From assembly GCA_902619825.1 (NCBI GenBank), contig CACNFT010000001.1:199529-263528 (forward strand): a stretch of 64,000 nt of DNA, in the 5' to 3' direction. Source of the stretch: an uncultured Candidatus Actinomarina sp. (GTDB lineage: Bacteria > Actinomycetota > Acidimicrobiia > Actinomarinales > Actinomarinaceae). Below are positions 48,482 to 57,031 of this stretch, one piece after another (positions within the stretch are counted from its first letter, which is position 1; each line of letters starts with the position of its first letter). Both the position numbers and the translations under genes were made by a program. The notes under the pieces were generated by a model. It was given only the letters and a program-made list of their open reading frames with translations, was not told where the DNA came from and did not search any database.

Positions 48482-49461
48482 TAAAAAACAACTTTCATGA
48501 TTGCTGTAGCCATTATATTCAATAGAGATAGAGGTATAAGGACTTTCCAAGCAAGAGTCTGAAGTTGATCCTCCCTGAATCGTGGAAAAGACCATCTGAT
48601 AGCAATGAGGATAAATGCTAGTAAAAATGTCTTTCCAATTAGAACCAATGGACCATAAAAATTAACCCATTCTGTCGGTAAAAGTGGAACATGATAACCC
48701 CCTAAAAAAAGCGTTGAGGCAATCGCACACATTACAAATAAATTTATGTATTCAGAAATATAAAAAATAAGAAATCTAATCCCAGAATATTCTGTAAAAA
48801 AGCCCATAGTTAATTCTGATTCTCCAATTGGCATATCAAAAGGTGTTCTCATCATTTCAGCAGTTGCAGCAATCATAAAAATAATAAAAGCAATACCCTG
48901 TCCTGCTATTACAAAAGGAAACCCAAATTCAATCTGTTTTTCAACTATTCCAACTGTTGACATTGTTTCAGCTTGTATAACGACACCGACTACAGATAAA
49001 ATTAGTGGCAATTCATATGCAATAAGTTGTCCTGCTGCTCTCAAGCCACCCATTAGGGAAAATTTGTTTGCAGAGGACCACCCAGCGGTAAGGACTCCGA
49101 TTGTGGAGATCGAGCTGATTGCAAGTAAAAAGAAAACACCCAGTTCCAGATCACGAACAATTAATGTGGGACTTAATGGAATAATTGTGAATAGACCTAC
49201 TACCGCAGCTATAACCCAAGCTGGCGCCCATTTAAATACAGGCTCATCAACATCATTTGGGATGATTGTTTCCTTTTGTAAATATTTTGCAGCTGTTGCT
49301 AGTGGAAATATAAATCCTCTTAAACCAACATGAAGAGGACCTGGTCTCCTTTGCATCCAGGCAGAACCTTTAACCTCTAGCAATGTAAGTCCCAAAGCCA
49401 TAACTGGAGCTGTAGCTAAAACAACTAAAACTTTGATAAGTAACTCGGTACTAAAACTCAT
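48481..49461 (-). CDS. nuoH: NADH-quinone oxidoreductase subunit H
   Basis: 326 residues, about eight membrane helices. MQRRPGPLHVGLRG and ELPLILSVVG with FDMPIGESELTMGFFTEYSG, the acidic quinone-chamber loop. It forms the quinone site with NuoB and NuoD. Here nuoD is directly upstream, with no nuoEFG in between. Confidence 0.97.
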   Translation of the reverse strand: MSFSTELLIKVLVVLATAPVMALGLTLLEVKGSAWMQRRPGPLHVGLRGFIFPLATAAKYLQKETIIPNDVDEPVFKWAPAWVIAAVVGLFTIIPLSPTLIVRDLELGVFFLLAISSISTIGVLTAGWSSANKFSLMGGLRAAGQLIAYELPLILSVVGVVIQAETMSTVGIVEKQIEFGFPFVIAGQGIAFIIFMIAATAEMMRTPFDMPIGESELTMGFFTEYSGIRFLIFYISEYINLFVMCAIASTLFLGGYHVPLLPTEWVNFYGPLVLIGKTFLLAFILIAIRWSFPRFREDQLQTLAWKVLIPLSLLNIMATAIMKVVF

Positions 49462-50654
49462 CTGTCTACATCTCCAAGAACAAAATCTAAGCTACCCATT
49501 ATTGCTATCAAATCAGGAAGCAAGGCCCCCTCAAGCATGATTGGTAAAATTGAAATGTTACTAAATGAAGCTGTTCTTATTTTTAATCTATATGGTCCTA
49601 AACCACCTTCAGAAATAATGTAATATCCCATTTCACCCTTTGGATTTTCTGCTCTTACATATGTTTGTCCTTTAGGAACTTTTATAACTTTTGGTACCTT
49701 TGCTTGGATTGGTCCAGAAGGCATATCATCAATTGCTTGTAAAATAATTTTTGCAGATTCTCTCATTTCGGATGTTCTTACAGACCATCTGTCAAAACAA
49801 TCACCATTTTCACCTATTGGAATTTCAAAATCAAATTTGTCATATGGTAAGTAATTTGATTGTTTTCTCAAATCAAACTCAACACCTGATGCTCTCAATA
49901 TTGGACCAGATACTCCATACTCTTCGGCTACTTCTTTTGGTAATACACCAACATTCTTTGTTCTAATTTGAAATACTTCATTTCCACCTATTAAATCTTC
50001 AAATCTATCAACAGCTTCAAGAACTTTTTGCATTGCAACTTTGGTATCGTGATAAAAACCTGCTGGTAAATCCTGTATGTCTTTTTTTGTTGTTGGCCCA
50101 GCACCTGCGGCAGGTTTTACTCCACCGATTCGATTAAAGTTTGGATGAAACCTTCCACCGGTAACTGATTCAAGCAAATCAAGAACCCTTTCTCGATCTT
50201 CCATAGCTAAAAATATAGGTGTAAGCGCACCAATCTCAAGCGGGAAGGCACCATTAAAAACAAAGTGTGAACTTATTCTTGCCATTTCAGTCAAAATCAG
50301 TCTGATGTATTGTGCTCTTTCAGGTACTTCTATTTCCATTAATTTTTCTGCACCAGCGATAAATGGAATCTCATTCGCAAAACCTGAAACCCAGTCAATT
50401 CTATTTACTAATGTTGTTACTTGAGGATAAGTTCTGACCTCTGCAAGCTTCTCATATCCTCTATGCATATATCCAAGTACAGGTTCAACACTGGATATTT
50501 TTTCGCCATTAATTTTAGCTACTAACCTCAAAACACCGTGAGTCGATGGATGTTGAGGACCAATATTTAAAGTCATATCTTCTGTTTCTATTTCAACAGA
50601 AACTGATGCTTCAGATAAAATTGGCATATTGTTTGGATCCATTGTTTGAGCCAT
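49458..50654 (-). CDS. nuoD: NADH-quinone oxidoreductase subunit D
   Basis: 398 residues. NIGPQHPSTHGVLRLV with the quinone-site histidines, the GYMHRGYEKLAE loop (the region whose Arg is methylated by NDUFAF7 in mitochondria), and GGRFHPNFNRIGG. C-terminus ends DFVLGDVDR, the NiFe-hydrogenase-like end. Overlaps nuoH by 4 bases. Confidence 0.97.
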   Translation of the reverse strand: MAQTMDPNNMPILSEASVSVEIETEDMTLNIGPQHPSTHGVLRLVAKINGEKISSVEPVLGYMHRGYEKLAEVRTYPQVTTLVNRIDWVSGFANEIPFIAGAEKLMEIEVPERAQYIRLILTEMARISSHFVFNGAFPLEIGALTPIFLAMEDRERVLDLLESVTGGRFHPNFNRIGGVKPAAGAGPTTKKDIQDLPAGFYHDTKVAMQKVLEAVDRFEDLIGGNEVFQIRTKNVGVLPKEVAEEYGVSGPILRASGVEFDLRKQSNYLPYDKFDFEIPIGENGDCFDRWSVRTSEMRESAKIILQAIDDMPSGPIQAKVPKVIKVPKGQTYVRAENPKGEMGYYIISEGGLGPYRLKIRTASFSNISILPIMLEGALLPDLIAIMGSLDFVLGDVDR

Positions 50655-51214
50655 TAGCTGCCCTCTTCTGAGACTACGATGTTATCTTCTGGCATACCTT
50701 CTACATCAACATCACCTGGCCAAGGTTTAACTTCCCTACTTATCAACTCAAATGATTTGAGTAGAGGATTTCCTTCATAAGCATCAGGAAGATAGAGTTT
50801 CTTTAAATTTGGATGGTTCAAGAAATTAATACCAAACATTTCATAAGCTTCTCTTTCATGCCAGTTCGCTCCACCAAAAACTTCAACTAATGAATCAATC
50901 TGCGGATCCTCTTTTGAAATCTTTGTAGATGATATGACTAAGTCATCAGAATTTGTTTTTGATAAACAACTTATTATTTCAAAACTTGGGGTTACTGGTT
51001 CTTTTGGTGCGTCACCAATTTTTACATCGTTATCCCAGTCAACAGCAGATAGCCAATTAAAAAATTTTAAGTTAAATTCTGCTTTCAATGTTTTATGCGT
51101 ATCAATCCAAGAATGAGAATCTACTTCAATTTTTAATGTATCAAATTCAACTGATGAATTTTGAAATTTACTTTGAATTGAATTTACGAATTCGTTTTGA
51201 TCAGACTGGTTCAA
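50654..51214 (-). CDS. nuoC: NADH-quinone oxidoreductase subunit C
   Basis: 186 residues. [10 protein letters not shown], then [31 protein letters not shown], the NuoC signature, and a C-terminal acidic tail. It is a separate protein, not fused to NuoD. Overlaps nuoB by 14 bases. Confidence 0.97.
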   Translation of the reverse strand: MNQSDQNEFVNSIQSKFQNSSVEFDTLKIEVDSHSWIDTHKTLKAEFNLKFFNWLSAVDWDNDVKIGDAPKEPVTPSFEIISCLSKTNSDDLVISSTKISKEDPQIDSLVEVFGGANWHEREAYEMFGINFLNHPNLKKLYLPDAYEGNPLLKSFELISREVKPWPGDVDVEGMPEDNIVVSEEGS

Positions 51215-51698
51215 TGTCTTTCTCTCTCCACTTTTCTTTCATATCTTCACCTTTTATTTTTTTCTGTAATAAAACTATTCCCTCTTGCAAAGCTTCCGGT
51301 CTTGGTGGGCATCCGGGAACATAAACGTCTACTGGAATTAATTGATCTACTCCTTTTGTGACAGAGTAAGAATCCCAATACGGTCCCCCACTGTTTGAAC
51401 ATGAACCCATTGAAATTACATACTTTGGTTCCGGCATTTGATCATATAATCTTTTAACTGCTGGGGCCATTTTGTCGGTCACGGTACCTGCAACTACCAT
51501 TAGGTCAGCTTGCCTTGGCGATGCAGGAAGTGGAATTATACCTAATCTCATAAAATCGTGTCTCGGCCCACTTGCTGCCATAACTTCAATGGCACAGCAT
51601 GCCAAACCAAATTGAAAATACCACATATCATATGCTCTTGCCCAATTCAATATTTTAGAAATAGGCTTGGGGATTCCAAACTTTTCAATTACTCCCAT
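51201..51698 (-). CDS. nuoB: NADH-quinone oxidoreductase subunit B ([4Fe-4S] N2)
   Basis: 165 residues. The N2 ligands are visible in [12 protein letters not shown] (tandem Cys), MGSCSNSGG and [11 protein letters not shown]. It passes electrons to quinone. 10-base overlap with nuoA. Confidence 0.97.
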   Translation of the reverse strand: MGVIEKFGIPKPISKILNWARAYDMWYFQFGLACCAIEVMAASGPRHDFMRLGIIPLPASPRQADLMVVAGTVTDKMAPAVKRLYDQMPEPKYVISMGSCSNSGGPYWDSYSVTKGVDQLIPVDVYVPGCPPRPEALQEGIVLLQKKIKGEDMKEKWREKDIEPV

Positions 51699-52054
51699 TT
51701 GAGGACATCCTTTCTAATGGCATATATCAAACCAAGTAAGAGAATAAAAATAAAGATAAACATTTCAACCAAGCCAAAGTATCCAAGATTTTCTAGATTC
51801 AGTGCCCAAGGAAAAATAAATACTGCCTCAACGTCAAAAATTACAAATAATAAACCAAATATATAGTATCTAACATAAGTTTGGCTCCATCCCCCACCTA
51901 CTGGATCTACTCCACACTCGTATGTTTTAACTTTTTCTGGAGTTGGTTTTTTGGGACTAAGTAATGCAGATACAGATATAAAAACTAGAAACAAGACAAG
52001 TCCGAGACCTATCATTGCCCCAACAGTAACGTAATCCTGAAAATAAGAAATCAT
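51689..52054 (-). CDS. nuoA: NADH-quinone oxidoreductase subunit A
   Basis: 121 residues, three membrane helices, with the loop [13 protein letters not shown] containing the conserved cysteine and [12 protein letters not shown]. First gene of the nuo cluster, divergent from the phosphodiesterase gene across a 76-base gap in which no convincing promoter boxes were seen. Confidence 0.97.
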   Translation of the reverse strand: MISYFQDYVTVGAMIGLGLVLFLVFISVSALLSPKKPTPEKVKTYECGVDPVGGGWSQTYVRYYIFGLLFVIFDVEAVFIFPWALNLENLGYFGLVEMFIFIFILLLGLIYAIRKDVLKWE

Positions 52055-52130
52055 ATAATAACCTTAGTATGCTTTTAAAAAGTTTAGTTTTATTTCAAAC
52101 TTCAGAGGAATTCTTTTGTAAAATTTTTTT

Positions 52131-53216
52131 ATGGATAAAAATAATTTTTTTCTAGATTCTCCAAATTTAACTGATCTTGTTCAGGTATTAATCAATAACA
52201 TTTGTTCAGAAAAGATATTTAGTGTTAATCCAAAATTAGTTCTAAAGAAGTACGATAAATCAATCAAAAAAATAAATTTCATTTTAGTTGATGGCTTAGG
52301 TAGCAAAAATATCGAAAATTTAGATAATTTATTTACCAATAATCAAACCGATGAGATTGTCTCTACGTTTCCTAGTTCTACAAGTGTTGCCTTAAGTTCA
52401 ATTAATTTTGCTTCTAAACCAATAGATAATGGTTTGATTGGATATTTTCATTTTGCTAAACAGGAAAATAAATTAATCAATACCTTAAATTGGAAAGGTT
52501 CTGAAACTTACCTAAAAAATAATGATTTCTTCTCTTCCCAAAAAACTATTTGGAATATATTGAGTCAAAATAAAATTAATTTCAATGTTATTCAACCTAA
52601 AAATTTGATTGGTAGCCCTCTATCTGATCACATATATATGGGTGCGAATCAAATAGGCTATGAAAATTTACGTGAGCTTGAAAATATTTTATCTTTACCC
52701 GAAATATTAGATAATCACTTTAATTACATATATTATCCAGTGATTGATGTTGCAGCACATATATATGGAACGAATAGTGACGAATGGCAAAATGAAGTTA
52801 ACATCTTTTCGGATTTTTTATCAAGAATGCTAAAGATAGATTCAAATAGATATACATGTATAACTGCTGACCATGGAGTTGTAAATATTGAAGACCAAAA
52901 CAAATACAGACTTAAATATGATGAATCTGTAAAAATTTATGGCGATCAAAGAGCAGTGTATATAAATGGTGAGGTTGAAAAAATTGAAAAAGTATTCAAG
53001 AACGTTCCAGGGTATTTTTTAGAAAAAGAAGAAATAATCTCTTTATTAGGTACACCTACTAATGAAGAAATAAAGAATTTTTATCCAGAGCAAATTTTTC
53101 TTCTTGATAATGGAAACATAATTTTTCCAAATCATCTAAGTGCAAACTTAAAAGGCTATCACGGAGGAATTTCTAAGACAGAGGTCTCTATACCTTTGAT
53201 TGAAATAATAAATTAA
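52131..53216 (+). CDS. Alkaline-phosphatase superfamily nucleotide pyrophosphatase/phosphodiesterase
   Basis: 361 residues. Metal and nucleophile positions of the type I phosphodiesterase family are visible: ILVDGLG (D54), the nucleophile region FPSSTSVALSS (T84), DVAAHIYG (Asp and His), TADHGVV (Asp-His) and the C-terminal YHGG histidine. No signal peptide is seen, so it is probably cytoplasmic. The substrate is unknown. A single plus-strand gene between nuoA and the heliorhodopsin. Confidence 0.8.
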   Translation: MDKNNFFLDSPNLTDLVQVLINNICSEKIFSVNPKLVLKKYDKSIKKINFILVDGLGSKNIENLDNLFTNNQTDEIVSTFPSSTSVALSSINFASKPIDNGLIGYFHFAKQENKLINTLNWKGSETYLKNNDFFSSQKTIWNILSQNKINFNVIQPKNLIGSPLSDHIYMGANQIGYENLRELENILSLPEILDNHFNYIYYPVIDVAAHIYGTNSDEWQNEVNIFSDFLSRMLKIDSNRYTCITADHGVVNIEDQNKYRLKYDESVKIYGDQRAVYINGEVEKIEKVFKNVPGYFLEKEEIISLLGTPTNEEIKNFYPEQIFLLDNGNIIFPNHLSANLKGYHGGISKTEVSIPLIEIIN

Positions 53217-53218
53217 AT

Positions 53219-53290
53219 ATGGTCTTGTCTTATATAGGTATGGTGTTTGTCTTAATTATGATGATTTTTCTATTTAGAAAAATAAAGTAA
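53219..53290 (+). CDS. Possible 23-residue membrane microprotein
   Basis: ATG at 53219, two bases after the phosphodiesterase stop, encodes MVLSYIGMVFVLIMMIFLFRKIK, one hydrophobic segment with a basic end, and stops at 53290 directly against the heliorhodopsin stop codon. The composition is that of small membrane proteins, but a frame this short could be open by chance. Confidence 0.3.
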   Translation: MVLSYIGMVFVLIMMIFLFRKIK

Positions 53291-54115
53291 TTAGTTTGGT
53301 TGGTAAGTCCCAAAGAAGACTTGCCAGGCAAGAGCTGTCTTTGCTAATAAGCTAAGCCATATATATGCCCTCTCACCGTAAAGATAATCTTTCCATTTGC
53401 CTACACCTTTGTATTGGAGAACCATGTTTATTGAAAAAGTGTTAAAGAATAAAAATATACTTACAAAAATCCAGACAACAAACTGAGGTACACCTTGTGG
53501 GTTTGAATCTGTTGCAACACCATCCCCAATTAAATTAATAAATATGAAAATCCATGGTGCAACACCTACAAGACAACCCATAATGTAACTTGTCCAGTCT
53601 GCTTTTTCAGTATATTGATTGTTGACTTCCATCATCCACCCAAACCAACACATTGCAGCATTCATAAAAAATATACCAAGTAATGCCCAGATATCATAAA
53701 TTCCAACTAGTAAGGCAATTAAAACTATCATGACAGAAGCACTTATAGAGTATTCAATCCAACGAACTTTATTGATTCCTTTTCCAAGGTCTTCTTGGTA
53801 TTTTTCGTAAAATGGACCCGATATCAAAAAATGTGCAACTGCAGATGCTAACAAGAATGTTGCAACAGCAGGTCCAAAGTTTGTTACTTCTCTCCATATT
53901 TCTAGTTTTGGTACTAAAGCAAATGATGATGGATCATTTGGACTGCCCTCTCCGACCAATTGTGTAAGAGTTATTGGGACTACAAAATCGGAATTTACTA
54001 CAGTTCCTAACCAAAATAATGCTGATCCTTGGACGAGGTGCATAAAGCCCATAATGATATTAAAACGCCTTAATTTTCGGATTTTTTCAGATATCAAATT
54101 TCCCCCCTTTGACAC
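53291..54115 (-). CDS. Heliorhodopsin
   Basis: 274 residues, seven membrane segments. Family residues are all present: H26 (MHLVQ), H95 (AHFLIS), counterion E121 in RWIEYSISASVMI, the GVAPWI motif, and the retinal lysine K259 in LLAKTALAWQVF. The N-terminus is expected in the cytoplasm, inverted relative to other rhodopsins. Known heliorhodopsins are slow-photocycle light sensors or transporters of uncertain function. The frame starts with GTG at 54115; TTG at 54097, with GGGGGG just upstream, is an equally plausible start. No retinal synthesis gene is in the window. Confidence 0.95.
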   Translation of the reverse strand: MSKGGNLISEKIRKLRRFNIIMGFMHLVQGSALFWLGTVVNSDFVVPITLTQLVGEGSPNDPSSFALVPKLEIWREVTNFGPAVATFLLASAVAHFLISGPFYEKYQEDLGKGINKVRWIEYSISASVMIVLIALLVGIYDIWALLGIFFMNAAMCWFGWMMEVNNQYTEKADWTSYIMGCLVGVAPWIFIFINLIGDGVATDSNPQGVPQFVVWIFVSIFLFFNTFSINMVLQYKGVGKWKDYLYGERAYIWLSLLAKTALAWQVFFGTYQPN

Positions 54116-54153
54116 TCATATATTAATATGGAATTTACAAACATCTACCAAAA

Positions 54154-54348
54154 ATGAATAAACAAGAAATTTATCAAGAAATTCAAAAAATTCTTCACGA
54201 AATTAACGATATTTCAAAGTCTTTATCTTCTTCAAGAGAGTTTATATCTGAAGATTCCAATAAAAGAGCTCAAGTAAGACTGGCAGAGATCGAAAGTGAC
54301 TTGCAAACTATTGCTGGAAGAATAGCAAAAATTAATTCAGTTCTTTGA
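54154..54348 (+). CDS. Small coiled-coil hypothetical protein
   Basis: 64 residues, almost all helical and charged: EIQKILHEINDISKSLSSSREF then KRAQVRLAEIESDLQTIAGRIAKIN, heptad-like hydrophobics, no membrane segment. It is divergent from the heliorhodopsin across 38 bases, so the two may share a control region. Its end overlaps the fbpC end by 12 bases. Not recognised. Confidence 0.55.
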   Translation: MNKQEIYQEIQKILHEINDISKSLSSSREFISEDSNKRAQVRLAEIESDLQTIAGRIAKINSVL

Positions 54349-55362
54349 AGGAAAGGTAGTGACTTCAGTCACATCTATACAAACTATGTCACCTGGTTCA
54401 AAAATCATAGATGGCAGAGATCTTGCTCTAAATATCTCACCGTTTTTATTTTCAAATGAAATTACTTGATCATGCCCATAAAAAATACATTCTTTAACGA
54501 CATAATCCCCGTTGGAATCTAGGTTGACTTCAATACATTCAGGTCTTATCGAAACATCTAATTCTCCATCATAAGCAGAATTGAATGTTCCTAATGATGT
54601 TTTAACTCTTCCGTTTGTTGATATTCCTTTTATGATATTTGGGTCTCCAACAGAGTTTGCAACAGTTTGGCTTATTGGATTGAGATATATTTCCTGAGGA
54701 GTAGCACTTTGGATCACTTTACCATTTTCAAGAACACTGACAATATCACAAACTGATAGTGCTTCTTCCTGATCATGAGTAACGATGATTCCAGTTGTTT
54801 TTGTGGCTCGTAATAATGAAACTACTTCTTCTCTTAAGTCTCTTGCCATCTGTGCATCTAAACTTGTAAAAGGTTCGTCTAGCAAAACCACTTCTGGCTT
54901 TGGAGCCAATGCTCTTGCAAGCGCTACTCTTTGTTGTTGACCTCCTGAAATATCTTGTGGAAATTTTTTTTTGTACGAACTTAAGTTTGTCATACTTATT
55001 ACCTCATCGAGTCTTCCGTTTTTAATTTCTTCTTTACTTAAACCAAAAGCAATATTTTTTTCAACTGTTAAATGAGGGAATAGTGCATAATCTTGAAATA
55101 CCATACCAATTTTTCTTTTTTCAGGTGGTACATTTGTTTTCTCATCAAATATGACTTTGTTATGCATTTCGATTGTTCCTTGATCTGGGTTTTCAAAACC
55201 AGCTAGAAGCCTTAATGCTGTTGTTTTACCAGAACCAGAGACACCTAAAATTCCAAATATTGAACCGTACCAAATGTCAATATTGAAGTCCGTCAAAACA
55301 TCTTCACTACCATAAGATTTTGAAAGTGACCTTGCTCTTATAATTAAATTATCGAATACCAT
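54337..55362 (-). CDS. fbpC: Fe(III) ABC transporter ATP-binding protein
   Basis: 341 residues from the ATG at 55362, two bases after the fbpB stop; the frame extends 39 codons upstream inside fbpB but the extension is not ABC-like. Walker A GVSGSGKTT (40-48), Q-loop MVFQDYALFP, signature DISGGQQQRVA (137-147), Walker B VVLLDEP, then a regulatory TOBE-like C-terminus with IRPECIEV. This layout matches the FbpC/CysA/PotA group; iron is inferred from the FbpA partner. Confidence 0.9.
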   Translation of the reverse strand: MVFDNLIIRARSLSKSYGSEDVLTDFNIDIWYGSIFGILGVSGSGKTTALRLLAGFENPDQGTIEMHNKVIFDEKTNVPPEKRKIGMVFQDYALFPHLTVEKNIAFGLSKEEIKNGRLDEVISMTNLSSYKKKFPQDISGGQQQRVALARALAPKPEVVLLDEPFTSLDAQMARDLREEVVSLLRATKTTGIIVTHDQEEALSVCDIVSVLENGKVIQSATPQEIYLNPISQTVANSVGDPNIIKGISTNGRVKTSLGTFNSAYDGELDVSIRPECIEVNLDSNGDYVVKECIFYGHDQVISFENKNGEIFRARSLPSMIFEPGDIVCIDVTEVTTFPSKN

Positions 55363-55364
55363 AT

Positions 55365-56921
55365 TTAAACTGTTAAATTCCTTGTACTTAATATATAAGT
55401 AGGGATTGCGCTTATTGCCAACAATATAAAGGCAGAAAATGCAGCTTGTGTAAAGAGTGCTTCTGAAGCAAAAGACCATACATCAACAGCCATCGTACTA
55501 AATTCTGTTGGTCTTAATAAAAGTGTTTGTGGAAGTTCTTTCATAGTTGAAAGAAATACCAGTGCTCCACCAGCAAATAATCCTCTATAAATTAATGGAA
55601 ATGTAATCTTTTGAAAAGTTTCAATCTTAGACAAACCCAGGCCAAGACTTGCCTCAATATATGACGATTTTACTTGTTCCATTGAGGCCTGGCCACCTCC
55701 TATCGCTTGTGGAATAAATACAATTAAATAGGAAACAACCAGTGCAAAAAAACTTTGATATATACTTGGAAATATTTTTACAGAAATAAACAGTATTGAA
55801 ACTCCAACAGCAATATGTGGCAACCCATAAAGTGATAACATTAATTTTTCAATAATGTCCCCAAATTTTGATTTATATTGAGAAATCAAAATCACAATTG
55901 GCATTGAAATAATGATGGCAAATATGGAAGTTACTATCGCCGCAGAAAATGAACCAAATATTCCGGGCAACGATGAGCTGACATCATTTCCGTAATAGAT
56001 TCCACGTAATAACCAAAAACTTAATACAGATATTGGAATAATCAGTCCAAGCATGATCACAAAGCCAAGAAAGCCATATGTAAGAATTTTTCCACCACGC
56101 TCTAATTTTATTTTTTTTGGAACTTTTGGTGTTCCCGATACTTTCGCAGATCTAGAGGTTGCTGAACCTCTTTGAACAAAACTGATAATCAAGGCCAACA
56201 CAATAAGAAGACTTGAGTAAAAAATAACAGGATCACCTAGAATACTAAATTCGTAATATGCATATATTGCTTTTGTTACAGTTGAATATCTCATCAAAGA
56301 AACAGCACCAAAATCAGATATGACATAAAGGCCTACTAACAGACCTGAATATATTATCGGTTTCTTTAACCTCGGTATTACAACATTTGTATAGACTTTG
56401 AGCTGACTCACTCCTAGTGATCTAGCAGCATCTTCAACTGTTGAGTCAAGATTTCTCAGTGCGCTACTACAAATTAGTTGAACATATGGATATGTGAATA
56501 AAGTTAGAACTAGCCAACTACCTAAAAATCCATCTAGACCTGCGATTTCTTCTAATCCGAAACTATTAAAAAGTTGTACAAACAAACCTTTTGGAGAGAA
56601 TGCAGAAATATAAGTTAATGCTCCTATATATGATGGAATTACTAACGGTAGAGCACATAGGGTAAATAAAATTTTTGACCCTGCAAACTCAAACCTAATT
56701 GTCACAATCGATATCAATAAACCAACAATAAGACTTGAAATTACAACTGCAATAAATACTGCAATTGTATTAAATATTAATCCAAAAACATCCCATGATT
56801 GAAAGAAACTTGACAGTGATCTTGAAAAATTAATAAATCGCCAAAGCATATAAATTACAGGCATTAGAAAAGTAATTAAAATAAACGAATTTATCGAAAT
56901 TAGACTTTTTGGGATCTTCAC
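55365..56921 (-). CDS. fbpB: Fe(III) ABC transporter permease (two fused permease domains)
   Basis: 518 residues, about 12 membrane segments. Two permease modules are visible, each with an EAA-like loop: DAARSLGVSQLKVYTNVVIPRLKKP (about 165-190) and EASLGLGLSKIETFQKITFPLIYRG (about 420-445). Such fusion is the rule for FbpB-type iron permeases. Separated from fbpA by a terminator hairpin. Confidence 0.92.
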   Translation of the reverse strand: MKIPKSLISINSFILITFLMPVIYMLWRFINFSRSLSSFFQSWDVFGLIFNTIAVFIAVVISSLIVGLLISIVTIRFEFAGSKILFTLCALPLVIPSYIGALTYISAFSPKGLFVQLFNSFGLEEIAGLDGFLGSWLVLTLFTYPYVQLICSSALRNLDSTVEDAARSLGVSQLKVYTNVVIPRLKKPIIYSGLLVGLYVISDFGAVSLMRYSTVTKAIYAYYEFSILGDPVIFYSSLLIVLALIISFVQRGSATSRSAKVSGTPKVPKKIKLERGGKILTYGFLGFVIMLGLIIPISVLSFWLLRGIYYGNDVSSSLPGIFGSFSAAIVTSIFAIIISMPIVILISQYKSKFGDIIEKLMLSLYGLPHIAVGVSILFISVKIFPSIYQSFFALVVSYLIVFIPQAIGGGQASMEQVKSSYIEASLGLGLSKIETFQKITFPLIYRGLFAGGALVFLSTMKELPQTLLLRPTEFSTMAVDVWSFASEALFTQAAFSAFILLAISAIPTYILSTRNLTV

Positions 56922-56956
56922 AATACTAAGAATATCTTTGATTTTGACTTATTAAA

Positions 56957-56994
56957 AGAAAAATTCTGGCCAAAGAAACCCTTGGCCAGAATTC
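56957..56994 (-). terminator. Hairpin terminator between fbpA and fbpB
   Basis: On the minus strand a perfect 12-bp inverted repeat AATTCTGGCCAA/TTGGCCAGAATT with an 8-base loop (56994-56963) is followed by TTTTTCTTTT-like sequence. It lies about 37 bases after the fbpA stop. Partial read-through would give more fbpA than fbpBC mRNA. Confidence 0.85.
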
Positions 56995-57031
56995 ATTTTT
57001 GTTTCGAGCTTACTAGTTAATTAATGACTGA

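Noticed and set aside
48482-48595. Longer nuoI frame reaching into nuoH
   Set aside because: The 38 extra residues are unlike NuoI; the ATG at 48481 overlaps the nuoH stop and gives a normal 161-residue protein.
52055-52130. Promoter for nuoA with -10 CATACT (52071-52066)
   Set aside because: No acceptable -35 at 16-18 bp (AATAAA); evidence too weak to list.
53291-54115. Heliorhodopsin gene read as a proton-pumping (type 1) rhodopsin
   Set aside because: The residues and motifs (WIEYSISASVMI, LLAKTALAW, conserved H26 and H95) are those of heliorhodopsins, and no DTE/DTD pump motif is present.
55363-55479. Longer fbpC frame reaching into fbpB
   Set aside because: The extra 39 residues are Cys/Tyr-rich and match no ABC ATPase N-terminus; the ATG at 55362 directly follows the fbpB stop.
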